From positions 1 to 64,000 of the forward strand of contig JAGCNW010000019.1 of the NCBI GenBank assembly GCA_017645785.1: DNA of 64,000 bases. The letters are read 5' to 3'. Position 1 is the first letter of the stretch; each line of letters begins with the position of its first letter. The DNA comes from Treponema sp. (GTDB lineage: Bacteria; Spirochaetota; Spirochaetia; Treponematales; Treponemataceae). The notes under the pieces were generated by a model. It had not been told where the DNA came from, did no database searches, and saw nothing but the letters and a program-made list of their open reading frames with translations. This document shows, piece after piece, positions 36,924 through 46,484 of the stretch. Both the position numbers and the translations under genes were made by a program.

Positions 36924-38179
36924 TTTAAAATATCCTTGTCATTGACTTCTGCTATTACAGTTTCGCAAAGGCCGCGCTGCAAAATCACGCGGATTTTGTC
37001 GGACGAATTTTTTTTGTCGCGGCGCATGGCTTCAAGCAATTTTTGTCCGCCGCCTTTTGGGCAAAAGCATTTTGGAGCGGCCTTGCTTTCCCAGCCAAAA
37101 TAGTCCAAAAGTTCGGCGACGCTTTGCCTGTATTCTTTGGAGCAAAGGCCAAGGTTTTGGCTAAGGCAAAGGGCGCGTCCGATTCCCCAGGCGACAGCGT
37201 CGCCGTGCGCGATTTTTCCGAGTCCCGCGCAAGTTTCAAGCGCGTGGCCAAATGTGTGGCCCAGGTTGAGCTGCATGCGGATGTTTTTTTCGGTCATGTC
37301 CTTTTGGACTACGCGGGCCTTTGCTTTTGCGCAAGCCTTTATCATTTTAAATACAAAGGCTGGATCGCGGCTTTTGACCAGCGCCCGCTTTTTTGAAATT
37401 TCGTCGAACATTTTTTTGTCGTAAAGAAGCGCGGTTTTAAAAGCCTCCGCAAAGCCCGACCGGTATTGCTCGGCGCTGAGGCTTTGGACAAATTCCGGGA
37501 ATACGTAAAGGGCGCGGGTTGGATAGAAGGCTCCGATCATGTTCTTGTAGTCGTCAAAGTCGCAGCCGGTTTTTCCGCCCATCGCGGCGTCAACCATCGC
37601 GAGCAGTGTTGTCGGAATAAATTCGCAAACCGCGCCCCGCTTGTAAATCGCCGCCGCGAAGGCTGTCATGTCGGTAAGGACTCCGCCGCCGATTGCGCAA
37701 AAAACGTCTTTGCGGGTAAAGGCGCGGTCGAGCGCGGCCTCCACGATTTGCAAAACTGTCTTTATTGTCTTGTGTTTTTCTCCGGCCTTTACGATGACAA
37801 GCGCGCTTCCTTTGGCCGCGCCCGTTCCGTCATACACGCCGGGCTTTATTTTGGCGGCGGCGGATTTTGGGCTTGCACCGCTCGTATTGCCGGTTGCAAG
37901 ACCACAATTGCTTTTTCGAGCGGTTTCGCCGCGTCCGTTGGACGCTTCTGCTTGGGGTTTTTGTTTTTGCGCGCAAAAGAGCGCCGTGAAATTTTTAAGG
38001 CAGGGCAGGGCGGCCACGTTTGTGTCCAAGGTGAAGAGGCGGCGACATTTTGGGGCGCCCGCTCCGCTTGAAAAGAAAAGTTTCTTTAAGTCGATTTTGT
38101 CTTGGAAAAAATAAATTTCGCTTTTTTGAGTCGCGATGTATTGCTTTTGGTAATTTATCGTAAACAGGTCGTTTTGCAT
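36914..38179 (-). CDS. aroB: 3-dehydroquinate synthase with an internal insertion
   Basis: Second step of the shikimate pathway. The 421-residue protein is about 60 longer than usual. Core motifs are intact: KAGEKHKTIKTV, AIGGGVLTDMTAFAAAIYKRG, PTTLLAMVDAAMGGKTG, LNLGHTFGHALE with zinc histidines. The extra length lies at about residues 70-124, a low-complexity Ala/Gly/Lys/Ser/Asn stretch replacing a short surface loop between two N-terminal strands. The DNA there contains an 8-bp inverted repeat and part of the dispersed GCAAGACC motif. A promoter with its -10 box 6 nt from the ATG is seen. Confidence 0.93.
   Translation of the reverse strand: MQNDLFTINYQKQYIATQKSEIYFFQDKIDLKKLFFSSGAGAPKCRRLFTLDTNVAALPCLKNFTALFCAQKQKPQAEASNGRGETARKSNCGLATGNTSGASPKSAAAKIKPGVYDGTGAAKGSALVIVKAGEKHKTIKTVLQIVEAALDRAFTRKDVFCAIGGGVLTDMTAFAAAIYKRGAVCEFIPTTLLAMVDAAMGGKTGCDFDDYKNMIGAFYPTRALYVFPEFVQSLSAEQYRSGFAEAFKTALLYDKKMFDEISKKRALVKSRDPAFVFKMIKACAKAKARVVQKDMTEKNIRMQLNLGHTFGHALETCAGLGKIAHGDAVAWGIGRALCLSQNLGLCSKEYRQSVAELLDYFGWESKAAPKCFCPKGGGQKLLEAMRRDKKNSSDKIRVILQRGLCETVIAEVNDKDILKCL
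37877..37924. repeat. Inverted repeat element inside aroB
   Basis: ACCGCTCG at 37877-37884 and CGAGCGGT at 37917-37924 enclose a segment with TTGCAAGACC. It lies in the part of aroB that encodes the non-conserved insertion, which suggests an inserted repeat that kept the reading frame. Confidence 0.5.
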
Positions 38180-38185
38180 ACGACC

Positions 38186-38214
38186 ATTTTACTGTTAGTA
38201 GGCCTTTGATTCAA
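38186..38214 (-). promoter_or_regulatory. aroB promoter, start-codon proximal
   Basis: Minus strand: TTGAAT (38214-38209), 17-bp spacer, TAAAAT (38191-38186), then GGTCGT and the ATG at 38179. The -35 box lies in the last codons of the upstream gene. No Shine-Dalgarno is present. Confidence 0.65.
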
Positions 38215-38821
38215 GGGCTTCGAGTTTGGCGATTTCTTCGTTTACGCGAGTCAATTCCCGGCCCAGGATTTTTTTGTAGTCCAGCTCCGCGTCGGCTATG
38301 CGCTTGTTCTCGTCTTCCCAATTGGTCAAGTCTTCCAAGAACAAAAAGCGGAATTTTGTTTCGCTGGCCTTTTCGGACCAAAGTCGCGCTTCCCGCCAAT
38401 AGTAAAGGCCGGCCTCGTAGCAGCTCTTGGCTTTTTTTAGGTTTGCAAGGTATTCGTCTTTCCAGGGAGCGTCGTAAAAGCAAATCGCGCGCTTGTCGTA
38501 AACTCGGGCAAGGCGCATGTGCTGTTCGATAAGCTTGAGGTTAAGGTGCATTTGGAAAAGGTTGCGGTATTTTTCCCATTCCTCTTCTGTCTGAATCTTG
38601 GCCCTGGCGTATAGGGGATTGGCAAAGTCGGCTCGGACGGCCTGCTCAAGCCAATAAATGTTTTCCATGCAGTCGTCAGGATATTGCTGGTAGTGGACGT
38701 GATAAAGCTTGTAAAAGTCTTCCTTGAACTTAACCATGTAAGAAAAGGCCGGCGGACAAAAGGTCAGCGCCGAGGCGGCAAAAAGGGAGACGATTGCGAA
38801 TATTTTGGCCAATTTTTTCAC
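38195..38821 (-). CDS. Exported protein of unknown function
   Basis: A 208-residue protein with a clear signal peptide (residues 1-27, KKLAKIFAIVSLFAASALTF). The mature part is rich in Tyr, Trp, Glu and Lys and is predicted helical (MRLARVYDKRAICFYDAPWKDEYLANLKKAKSCYEAGLYYWREARLW), with a spacing reminiscent of degenerate TPR helices. Probably periplasmic. Its ATG overlaps the tmk stop (ATGA), so the two are translationally coupled. I do not recognise a named family. Confidence 0.72.
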   Translation of the reverse strand: MKKLAKIFAIVSLFAASALTFCPPAFSYMVKFKEDFYKLYHVHYQQYPDDCMENIYWLEQAVRADFANPLYARAKIQTEEEWEKYRNLFQMHLNLKLIEQHMRLARVYDKRAICFYDAPWKDEYLANLKKAKSCYEAGLYYWREARLWSEKASETKFRFLFLEDLTNWEDENKRIADAELDYKKILGRELTRVNEEIAKLEALESKAY

Positions 38822-39438
38822 GAATTTATTATCGGAAGAATTTCCTTCCAGATTAAATCCGAAATTTTTTCTTTGGGAAGGCTTGCGTCCAGCTCCACGA
38901 TTTTCATGCCGCTGTCGGCTAGTTTTTTGTATTGGTCTATTATCGAGCGGTAGCGGGAAGCGGTGTCGCTCAGGAATTTTTCGTTTTCATAAATCTCTTT
39001 GGCTTCTCCGCGCTTTTCCACGCGTTCAAGGGATTTTTGCGCCGAAATGTCAAAGAAGAACAAGAGTTGGGGCAGGGGAAAGGGGCTGTTGAGCATTTTT
39101 GGCAAATCCTCTCCGCAAGTCACGCCCTGGTAGGCGAGGTTGGAGAACAAATATCTGTCCGATACAACTGTTAAGCCGTTTTTAGTTTGGTCAACAATTC
39201 CGCCGTCGCCCCAAAGGTGTTCCGCCCTGTCAGCGGCAAAAAGGTAGGCCGCCGTTTGCGCGCTGACTTTTTCCTTTCCGCTCAAAATCTGGCGCAAAAA
39301 TTTGCCGGTGGGCCTTTCTGTCGGTTCCGCCGTAAAAACGATTTTTTTGCCTGAATCCCGTTCCGCCAAAAGCCGCATCTGGGTGGAAGTGCCCGCTCCG
39401 TCTATTCCCTCAAAGACTACAAACTTTTCAAGTATCAT
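38818..39438 (-). CDS. tmk: Thymidylate kinase
   Basis: Phosphorylates dTMP to dTDP. The 206-residue enzyme starts VVFEGIDGAGTSTQMRLL, containing the P-loop, followed by TAEPTERPTGKFLRQIL (the E-P-T/G motif), DRYLFSNLAYQG and a short LID region. The P-loop has Thr-Ser-Thr where Gly-Lys-(S/T) normally stands, so the usual P-loop lysine is replaced; this is seen in some spirochaete and other divergent Tmk proteins as far as I recall. Start at the ATG with GAGG upstream; earlier in-frame starts lie in the promoter region. Confidence 0.85.
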   Translation of the reverse strand: MILEKFVVFEGIDGAGTSTQMRLLAERDSGKKIVFTAEPTERPTGKFLRQILSGKEKVSAQTAAYLFAADRAEHLWGDGGIVDQTKNGLTVVSDRYLFSNLAYQGVTCGEDLPKMLNSPFPLPQLLFFFDISAQKSLERVEKRGEAKEIYENEKFLSDTASRYRSIIDQYKKLADSGMKIVELDASLPKEKISDLIWKEILPIINS

Positions 39439-39496
39439 AGTAGAAAACCTCAAAATTTCGACTAAAAATGACGATAATATATAAGGTATACCATAA

Positions 39497-39510
39497 TGCA
39501 AAATTTTGCA
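39497..39510. promoter_or_regulatory. 14-bp perfect palindrome between tmk and tamB
   Basis: TGCAAAATTTTGCA lies in the only gap between the divergent tmk and tamB genes. A minus-strand TTGCAT-N16-TATTAT overlaps it and could be the tmk promoter. Operator role is a guess from position and symmetry. Confidence 0.4.
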
Positions 39511-39555
39511 ATGTCGCGTCTGTTTTTTTTAGCGCGCAGGGGGCTTCGTGTCTAG

Positions 39556-42500
39556 ATGAAGTTCAAGCAGCGTTATATAAAAATCGGCGTTTGCGTAGTA
39601 TTCTTTCTTTCTCTCCTTGTGGTCGTAAACAGGCTCTTGCGCCCTCTTTATACCCAGATAGGAACGCAAATCCAAAAGACAGTTGACTCTTATCGCGAAA
39701 GCTTCAAGGAAAACGCAGGCTTGCAAATTTCTTACAAGTCTCTTTCTCCGTCGATTTTGTCCGGAGTCAGCGTGAACGACATTTCTGTTGTTGACTCAAA
39801 GAGCGGTTTGGAAGTGGCTTCCATCGGCCGTCTTTACTTGGATTATTCTTTGCGCGACCTTCTTAAGGGGAACGTTGCCGTTTGCGTCGAAAGCCTTCTT
39901 TTGCGCGACGTTGAGATAAAAATTCTTAGCGGCGAAAACGACTATTGGCTTGCGCAAATTCTGGAGAAGCGAAAGGCCAGCCAAAGCGCGCTTTTGGAAA
40001 CAAAGACTTACAGCGAGCGCTTCAAGGAACTGCTTGACAAAATGAATTTCCAAAACGCAAGGATCAATCTTGCTTCCGACTTGCGCGTTTACCGCCTGCG
40101 TTTTGTGTTCAAATCCGACTCACAAACTTTTGAGGCCAATATTGCCAAAGCCACTGTCGAAGCGAAGAGCCAAAACAAGATTGACGCAAGCTTCTCAGGA
40201 TCCTTTGACGCGCTTGTCGGAAAAGAAAAAATTTCAGGCGGCCTGGACTTCTCGGCGCTGATTCCCCGAAGCGTTGACGGAAGCTCGGCTGTATTGCGCT
40301 TCTCCAATGTGGCGGCCTTTAACTACCGCGCCCGCTTCATTGGCTTCTTGGCTGAATACAGGGAACAAAAGCTAAGCTTTAAGATGCTTCCAAGCGCCAG
40401 AAACATTTACGCCGAAGCGAGCGTGGATTTTGCCAGCGCCGATTGCGGGATGAATCTTTTTGCCGACGGCTTTAACATGGCGAACTTTGTTCAAACCAGC
40501 AAGAGCGACAATTTGACAAAGGGCCTTTTTGCGATGAACTTTTCTTTGAACGCGGCCGCAAAATACAATTACAGAAGCGGCGAGTTCGGCTATTCGTCAA
40601 ACGGCGACATTTTTGTTCCCGCAAGCGTTATCCCAGCGCCAAAATTCCAAAGCGACACAATCGTTTCTTACTCCTTCTCTGGCGACGAGAAAAAAATAAA
40701 CGTTCCATATTTCAAGACGTCGGGCGAGCGCTACAATTTGAGTTTTGAAGGCGCCTTTGATTTTGTAAGCAAGCGGCCGAACGGAACTTTGGGCGTTGAG
40801 TCATTTGTCCTTCCAAACGGCGGCGAGATTTCGACCGAGGTTTTCATAGACGAATACAAAAACGGCTTTATGTGTTTCGCGCCGCAAGTTTTCTTGGGCC
40901 AGAATGTTTACACGGCCGCGCAGTTTACAATGCTGCCAGTAGCGGATTCTTGGGACTGGACTTTTGAAGTTTCGGATTATTCTCACAATGACGAGCCTGG
41001 CGTCGTTTCGTTCTTTGGAAGCTGGTCGCCGGAAACTAAGGCCGCCCAAACTTCGCTTTCGTTCAACGCGATTTATCTTGACAGCATCGTAAAGACCGCG
41101 GCTTTCTTTGCGGAAGAAAACATCCAGCCTCTTCTTATGACCGCGTCTGACGCGCTCCAGTCTTATGTATTCTCTTGCGACACTTTCGCCTCGGGCGTAG
41201 GCAAGGAATTTTCATTTAGCGTTCCTTACGCGATTTTAGCCAATACAAGCCGCGACGACCAAATGCTCATTCTTGAGGCGGACGGAAACGAGCAGACCTT
41301 CCAATTGTCGCGCCTGGAATTTATTTTTGGTGGCCAAAAGCTTTTGATGGACGGCCTGTTTGAAAAGCTGTCCAACTCTTCCGACCGTTTGTTGAACGGC
41401 CGTTTGGAATTGAACGGAATCCCGTACAACTTCTCAGGCTTGGCCAGCAAAAACTTGATAGAAATCAATTCCGAATACGGAATGCGCTTTACCTTGAGCA
41501 CGGACACTACAGGCCAAGTCGCCAAGTTGGACGGAACCTTTGAAGCGACAGGCTTCCCTGTAAAAATCAACGACAGGACTTTCTCGTTCACAACCGAGAC
41601 CGCTTTCGCTTATTCTATCGACAAGGGCTTGCGCGCTTCCGTTCCGTATTTTGACGGCCGCCTTTTGGAAGGAACAAGCTCCCTTGAGCCTGTCTTGACT
41701 TTTGCCGCGGACATAGACCATGACGGAACGTATTTTGACAGCGTGACTTATTCGGACAACGTTTCGACATTGAACGGAAGCGGCGTCGTCGTTTATCGTT
41801 TTGACGGAAAGATGTTCGAAAGCGCCGACTTTAATTTTGATTTGTCCAATTCGATGAGCGAAGAAAAAATAATGCTGGAAGGAAACATTGTCAACTCAAT
41901 GAAAACTCCGCTCACAGCCGGCTCTTTGTTCTCCGGAACGTTCGCCAAGAATCTTCTGATAACGACTTCGCTCTCGATAAAGTCCCTTCGTTCCGCGCGC
42001 TTCTTTGCCGGTTCGGAAGAAAGCGACACTGTCAACGCAAATATTGTCGCGCAAGGCATGGCGGGAAATCCCTTTGTGTCCATCGACATTCCGTCGGCTG
42101 TCATGACAGTGCAAGGAAAGCCGCTTAACCTTTCGGCGCAGGCGATCATTGAGGACAAAGTTTTCTCCGTTCAAAAGGCGCGCGCGGATTGGGGCGACAG
42201 CAAAATTACGAATGTCTTGGCGAACTTTGACCAAAAGACTTGGAACGGCGAATTGACTTTTGACTTAAAGACCAAGCTCTTTGGAAGCAATGTTTCCGCA
42301 AAGGCGAAGGCAAAAGTCCAGGCACTTAGCGAAGTGGGTGACGGCATTCCTGATTCCTTAAACATAGAGTTTGACGCGGTGGAAAAGAATGCGGACAAAA
42401 AGAAGCGCGAAAGCTACCACTTGGGCTTGATGAAAATTCACGACCAATTGGTGTTGTCTTCAAGCTCCAACATCGGTTTGAGCGGAACGATCACAAAGCT

Positions 42501-44025
42501 TAGGGATCTGGATTTGGAAATAAAGAATTCCGTTCCCTTCAACATGAAGATAACAGGAAGCGCGTCGCGCGAAGACATGAACATTTCTGTGTCCGACATG
42601 CAAATAAACGGCCGCTCGCTTTTGGACACGCTTGGAATAAAGATCGCAAGAATTTTCAAGGGAACCGCGACTGGAGGCTTTATGCTGACAGGTCCGCTTT
42701 CCGATCCGAAATTCTACGGACAGATTGACATACCCGACGCGGAATTCAACTTCCCGAATTTCTTCAAAAAACGCGCTTCCACGCCTTTGATTTCGCTCTT
42801 CCTTGAAGGCTCGCAATTCTACACGGAACCAACCCGCTGCAGTTTGCAAGGCCAGCCGCTTGACGTTACCGTGAACATTATGATGAGGCGTTTGGCGCTC
42901 GAAAGCCTTGAGGTTCGGGTTCAAACAATCGAAAGGAATTTTGTTCCGCTCAACTTGAACCTTTCCGAAATGCATGTCAAGGGAGACTTCTTGGCCGACT
43001 TGTCCATTGTTTTGGAAAATGACGCGATTGGAGTTTCGGGCGACCTTACGGCGATGAACGCCAACGCGGAATTTGGCGCCACCCGCCTTAACGAAATTAT
43101 TTCTGGTTTGGCTCCTGTTGACGACAACGACGACGACGACGGAATGCCGGTTGACGTTGACCTAAAGATAAAGACAGCCCAGCGCGTCCAGATTTCTTAT
43201 ACGACTTTCTTGCGCGCTGTTATCGTTCCTGGATGCGAACTGGACGTTTCGTATTCAAGCGACGACAAGCGCCTTGTTTTGGACGGCGACGTTCCGATTA
43301 GAAGCGGTGAAATAGTTTACTTGAACTCAAGCTTTTACATAAGGGAAGGCGAAATCCACTTTAACGCCAATGACGAAAGCTTTGACCCCAGCATCTCTGT
43401 TTTGGCGGAATGCAAGGCCCGCGACGAAAACAGCGAGCCCGTCACCATAACTTTGCAAGTTGACAAGCAAAGGCTCAGCCAATTGAATCCGCGCCTAAGC
43501 TCAAGCCCCGCCAGGTCTGAGCGCGAAATACTGGAAATTTTGGGCGGCATAATTACGGCAAATTCCGACAACGCCGCGTCCTTGGTCCTTGCGACCGGCG
43601 ATTACGCGCTCCAAACAGTTTTTATAAGAAGATTGGAAAACGCATTGCGTGATTTCTTCAAATTTGATATATTCTCTGTAAGGACTATGGTTGTCCAAAA
43701 CACCGTTAAGCAGGGCGTAAGCCGAAATTCTTCTGGTTCCGGCAATTTGGCTGGTAACTATTTGGACGGTACGACTGTTTATATAGGTAAATACATAGGC
43801 GAAGCGATATTCGCAGACGCGATGCTTAGGCTTGACTACGATAAAAACCGCATCGGAAACCACTATACGTATGACGGAATTTCAATTAGGCCTGAGTTGG
43901 GATTTGAATTGGCGGCTCCTTTCGCTAAGGTTAGATGGAGCGTGTCGCCTGATTTGGAAAGCATTCTCAATATGAAAATTGTTGAGAACACCGCGCTCAC
44001 TTTGTCGTGGAAATTTAGTTTTTAA
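39556..44025 (+). CDS. tamB: TamB-type translocation and assembly module protein
   Basis: A 1489-residue AsmA/TamB-family protein that bridges inner and outer membranes and works with Omp85 proteins, also linked to phospholipid transport. It has a single N-terminal membrane anchor (about 9-30) and a very long beta-rich periplasmic region. The C-terminal TamB (DUF490) domain is at about 1180-1489, with GELDVSYSSDDKRL-like strands, SGEIVYLNSSFYIREGEIHFN, and REILEILGGII. It is 19 nt from bamA. The same order occurs in T. pallidum (TP0325-TP0328). Confidence 0.92.
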   Translation: MKFKQRYIKIGVCVVFFLSLLVVVNRLLRPLYTQIGTQIQKTVDSYRESFKENAGLQISYKSLSPSILSGVSVNDISVVDSKSGLEVASIGRLYLDYSLRDLLKGNVAVCVESLLLRDVEIKILSGENDYWLAQILEKRKASQSALLETKTYSERFKELLDKMNFQNARINLASDLRVYRLRFVFKSDSQTFEANIAKATVEAKSQNKIDASFSGSFDALVGKEKISGGLDFSALIPRSVDGSSAVLRFSNVAAFNYRARFIGFLAEYREQKLSFKMLPSARNIYAEASVDFASADCGMNLFADGFNMANFVQTSKSDNLTKGLFAMNFSLNAAAKYNYRSGEFGYSSNGDIFVPASVIPAPKFQSDTIVSYSFSGDEKKINVPYFKTSGERYNLSFEGAFDFVSKRPNGTLGVESFVLPNGGEISTEVFIDEYKNGFMCFAPQVFLGQNVYTAAQFTMLPVADSWDWTFEVSDYSHNDEPGVVSFFGSWSPETKAAQTSLSFNAIYLDSIVKTAAFFAEENIQPLLMTASDALQSYVFSCDTFASGVGKEFSFSVPYAILANTSRDDQMLILEADGNEQTFQLSRLEFIFGGQKLLMDGLFEKLSNSSDRLLNGRLELNGIPYNFSGLASKNLIEINSEYGMRFTLSTDTTGQVAKLDGTFEATGFPVKINDRTFSFTTETAFAYSIDKGLRASVPYFDGRLLEGTSSLEPVLTFAADIDHDGTYFDSVTYSDNVSTLNGSGVVVYRFDGKMFESADFNFDLSNSMSEEKIMLEGNIVNSMKTPLTAGSLFSGTFAKNLLITTSLSIKSLRSARFFAGSEESDTVNANIVAQGMAGNPFVSIDIPSAVMTVQGKPLNLSAQAIIEDKVFSVQKARADWGDSKITNVLANFDQKTWNGELTFDLKTKLFGSNVSAKAKAKVQALSEVGDGIPDSLNIEFDAVEKNADKKKRESYHLGLMKIHDQLVLSSSSNIGLSGTITKLRDLDLEIKNSVPFNMKITGSASREDMNISVSDMQINGRSLLDTLGIKIARIFKGTATGGFMLTGPLSDPKFYGQIDIPDAEFNFPNFFKKRASTPLISLFLEGSQFYTEPTRCSLQGQPLDVTVNIMMRRLALESLEVRVQTIERNFVPLNLNLSEMHVKGDFLADLSIVLENDAIGVSGDLTAMNANAEFGATRLNEIISGLAPVDDNDDDDGMPVDVDLKIKTAQRVQISYTTFLRAVIVPGCELDVSYSSDDKRLVLDGDVPIRSGEIVYLNSSFYIREGEIHFNANDESFDPSISVLAECKARDENSEPVTITLQVDKQRLSQLNPRLSSSPARSEREILEILGGIITANSDNAASLVLATGDYALQTVFIRRLENALRDFFKFDIFSVRTMVVQNTVKQGVSRNSSGSGNLAGNYLDGTTVYIGKYIGEAIFADAMLRLDYDKNRIGNHYTYDGISIRPELGFELAAPFAKVRWSVSPDLESILNMKIVENTALTLSWKFSF

Positions 44026-44044
44026 AAATTTTGGAGTTTTGATT

Positions 44045-46441
44045 ATGCGCTCTCAGTTAAAAAAAATCTTTGTTCTTCTATTAATATTTTGCGCTTTTTT
44101 GTCTTATTCTCATTCGCAAGAGAGCGACGATTGGTATGTTGACAAAAAGATTTCAAAAATCACTTTTAAAGGCTTAAAAAGCGTTCGCTCGGGCGACCTT
44201 TCGGGTTTGACTTCCAGTTACATCGGACAAAAATTCGAGGACTGTTTTTACGACTTGCTCAACCGCTTGGAGGCCTTGAATTATTTTGAAGACATAACTC
44301 CCGGCGCCACGCACGATTCCGGCGACGGCGTCATTCTTGTTTTGACTGTCGTTGAAAAGCCTGTCGTTTCTTCGATTAAATTCAGGGGAAACAAAAAGGT
44401 TCGTAACCCTCCGCTTAAGGAAGCCATATCAAGCAAAGTGGGGAACGTTTTTTCTGAATCCGAAGCTTTGATGGACGAGCGCGCGATTCGCGACGCTTAT
44501 TTGGAGAGGGGCTTTTCTTCTGTCAGAGTCAGCCACATTCAAGAAGAGACTCCGGCGGGAATTGCTCTCACCTTTGTGATCAACGAAGGAAATTCCATTT
44601 CTGTTGTCGGTGTTAACTTTGAGGGAAACGCTGTTTTCTCCACAAAAAAACTCAGAAGGCAAACTAAATTAAAGAAGGCGGGCATCGTTTCAAAAGGCGC
44701 CTTTAAAGAAAGCCAGCTCGAAGTTGACCGCCAGTTGATTACCAAGTATTACATGGACCGCGGCTACCTTGACTTTCACATCGTGGACGTTACGCGCGAC
44801 ATAGTTCACAACGACAAAAAAGACCGCGACGAAATGACCATCACATACTATTTGTATGAAGGTTCCATTTATACATTCGATGGTTTGTCTTTTAACGGCA
44901 ACAGGGTTTTCTCAACCGACCGCTTGAGTTCCCTTGTAAAAATCAAGCAAGGAGATTTGTTCAACCAAACAAAATTCCAAGAGTCTTTGGCCGCGGTCAG
45001 CGATTTGTATTACGAAAACGGTTATACAGAAAACTCCTTCCAAACGTCAGAAAGCCGTGACTCTGCCGAACGCAAAGTTTCTTTTGTCTTGAACATCACG
45101 GAACGCGATAGAAGCCATGTCGAGCGGGTTCTTGTTAGAGGAAACGAAAAGACAAAAGATTTTGTAATAACGCGAGAAGTTCCAATAGAAAGCGGAGACG
45201 TTTTTTCAAAAGCCAAGATTGCAAACGGCCTTCGCAACTTGTACAACTTGCAGTATTTCTCAAGCGTAGCTCCAAACGTAGAGCCGGGCAGCGACGCAAA
45301 CTTGGTTGACTTGATAATCACTGTAGAAGAGCAGCACACCAATTCCATCGAGTTTGGCATTACCTTTACCGGCGTCACTCGCTCTGACGAATTGCCTTTC
45401 TCTGTGTTCGCCAAATGGTCAAACTCAAATCTCTTTGGCTTGGGAAAAACAGTTTCTGCCGGAACAACTTTGGCTCCAAACGAACAGTCTGTGAGCCTTG
45501 GATATTCACAGCGCTGGCTTTGGAATCTTCCGATTGAATGGTCAGAAGACCTTTCGTTCTCTCACTCAAAGAACACAGCCTTGCGCTTGTACTGGACCAA
45601 CGCCGGCCTTATTGACAAAGAAAACTATTACATGCAATACGAGCGCTGGCAACTCAGCTTTAGCCATTCTTTGGCGCGCCGTTGGATGCCCAACTGGGCC
45701 ATTCTCACTTTGGCCGGCGGTTTGACCAACTCGCTCAGCAACTATATTTACGACGACAGCCTTTACATTCCGCTTGACATTGGAATCAGCCGCTTTGCCA
45801 ACAACTGGGGCTTTTCAAATTCTGTTTGGGCCAAGTGGTCTATGGACGGCCGCGACATAAACTACGATCCTTCAGAGGGATGGTTCTTTAGCGAGCGCTT
45901 GGCTTGGTACGGCTTGCTGCCCATTGAGACGGACTATTATTTGAGGAGCGACACCAAGCTTGAAGGCTACAAGACTTTGATAGATATTCCTGTAAGCGAA
46001 AAGTGGAGCTTCAAATTGGTTTTTGCCGCTTTGACTACGGTTTCATTCCAAGCGCCCGCGCCTGGTTCCGCTGTTAGCGAAACAAACAAGCTTTACATAG
46101 ACGGAATGTTCAACGGCCGCGGCTGGACGAACATTTACAATACTGTAAGAGGAAAGGCCTTGTTCAGCCAGAACTTGGAGATTCGTTTCCCTGTGGTTCC
46201 AAGAATGGTCGCTTTGGACGGTTTCTTTGACGCGGCCTTGATAAAGAGGGATTTGGGCGCCATGCTTTCGGAGACCAGCCTTAGCGACTTTTACTTTAGC
46301 TTTGGTCCGGACATCCGCGTCTTGATGCCCCAGTTCCCCTTGCGCCTTTTGTTGGCCAACTGCTTTAGAGTGCAAGACGGCCACGTCAAATGGGGCGACA
46401 CTTGCAAGTTTGTGCTTTCGTTCAATATTGTCAACAAATAA
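44045..46441 (+). CDS. bamA: Outer-membrane beta-barrel assembly protein BamA (Omp85)
   Basis: Inserts beta-barrel proteins into the outer membrane. The 798-residue precursor has a signal peptide (1-25, ending SHSQ), about five POTRA domains up to around residue 430 (first: KISKITFKGLKSVRSGDLSGL; last: HVERVLVRGNEKTKDFVITREVPIESGDVF), and a C-terminal 16-strand barrel with the RGWTNIYNTVRGKALFSQNLEIRFP block in place of the usual VRGY/F turn. The start is the ATG with GGAG upstream; an earlier in-frame start would overlap tamB. Confidence 0.95.
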   Translation: MRSQLKKIFVLLLIFCAFLSYSHSQESDDWYVDKKISKITFKGLKSVRSGDLSGLTSSYIGQKFEDCFYDLLNRLEALNYFEDITPGATHDSGDGVILVLTVVEKPVVSSIKFRGNKKVRNPPLKEAISSKVGNVFSESEALMDERAIRDAYLERGFSSVRVSHIQEETPAGIALTFVINEGNSISVVGVNFEGNAVFSTKKLRRQTKLKKAGIVSKGAFKESQLEVDRQLITKYYMDRGYLDFHIVDVTRDIVHNDKKDRDEMTITYYLYEGSIYTFDGLSFNGNRVFSTDRLSSLVKIKQGDLFNQTKFQESLAAVSDLYYENGYTENSFQTSESRDSAERKVSFVLNITERDRSHVERVLVRGNEKTKDFVITREVPIESGDVFSKAKIANGLRNLYNLQYFSSVAPNVEPGSDANLVDLIITVEEQHTNSIEFGITFTGVTRSDELPFSVFAKWSNSNLFGLGKTVSAGTTLAPNEQSVSLGYSQRWLWNLPIEWSEDLSFSHSKNTALRLYWTNAGLIDKENYYMQYERWQLSFSHSLARRWMPNWAILTLAGGLTNSLSNYIYDDSLYIPLDIGISRFANNWGFSNSVWAKWSMDGRDINYDPSEGWFFSERLAWYGLLPIETDYYLRSDTKLEGYKTLIDIPVSEKWSFKLVFAALTTVSFQAPAPGSAVSETNKLYIDGMFNGRGWTNIYNTVRGKALFSQNLEIRFPVVPRMVALDGFFDAALIKRDLGAMLSETSLSDFYFSFGPDIRVLMPQFPLRLLLANCFRVQDGHVKWGDTCKFVLSFNIVNK

Positions 46442-46456
46442 ATTTTTTGATACAAT
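46428..46456 (+). promoter_or_regulatory. skp-mutS promoter inside the end of bamA
   Basis: TTGTCA at 46428-46433 (in the last bamA codons), 17-bp spacer, TACAAT at 46451-46456. Predicted start near 46463, with GAGGAG ahead of the ATG at 46485. Confidence 0.65.
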
Positions 46457-46484
46457 ATGCGACATATATAGAGGAGTTTGAAAA

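Noticed and set aside
43979..44044. Extended bamA start overlapping tamB
   Set aside because: It would put 22 non-hydrophobic residues before a clear signal peptide that starts at 44045 with GGAG upstream.
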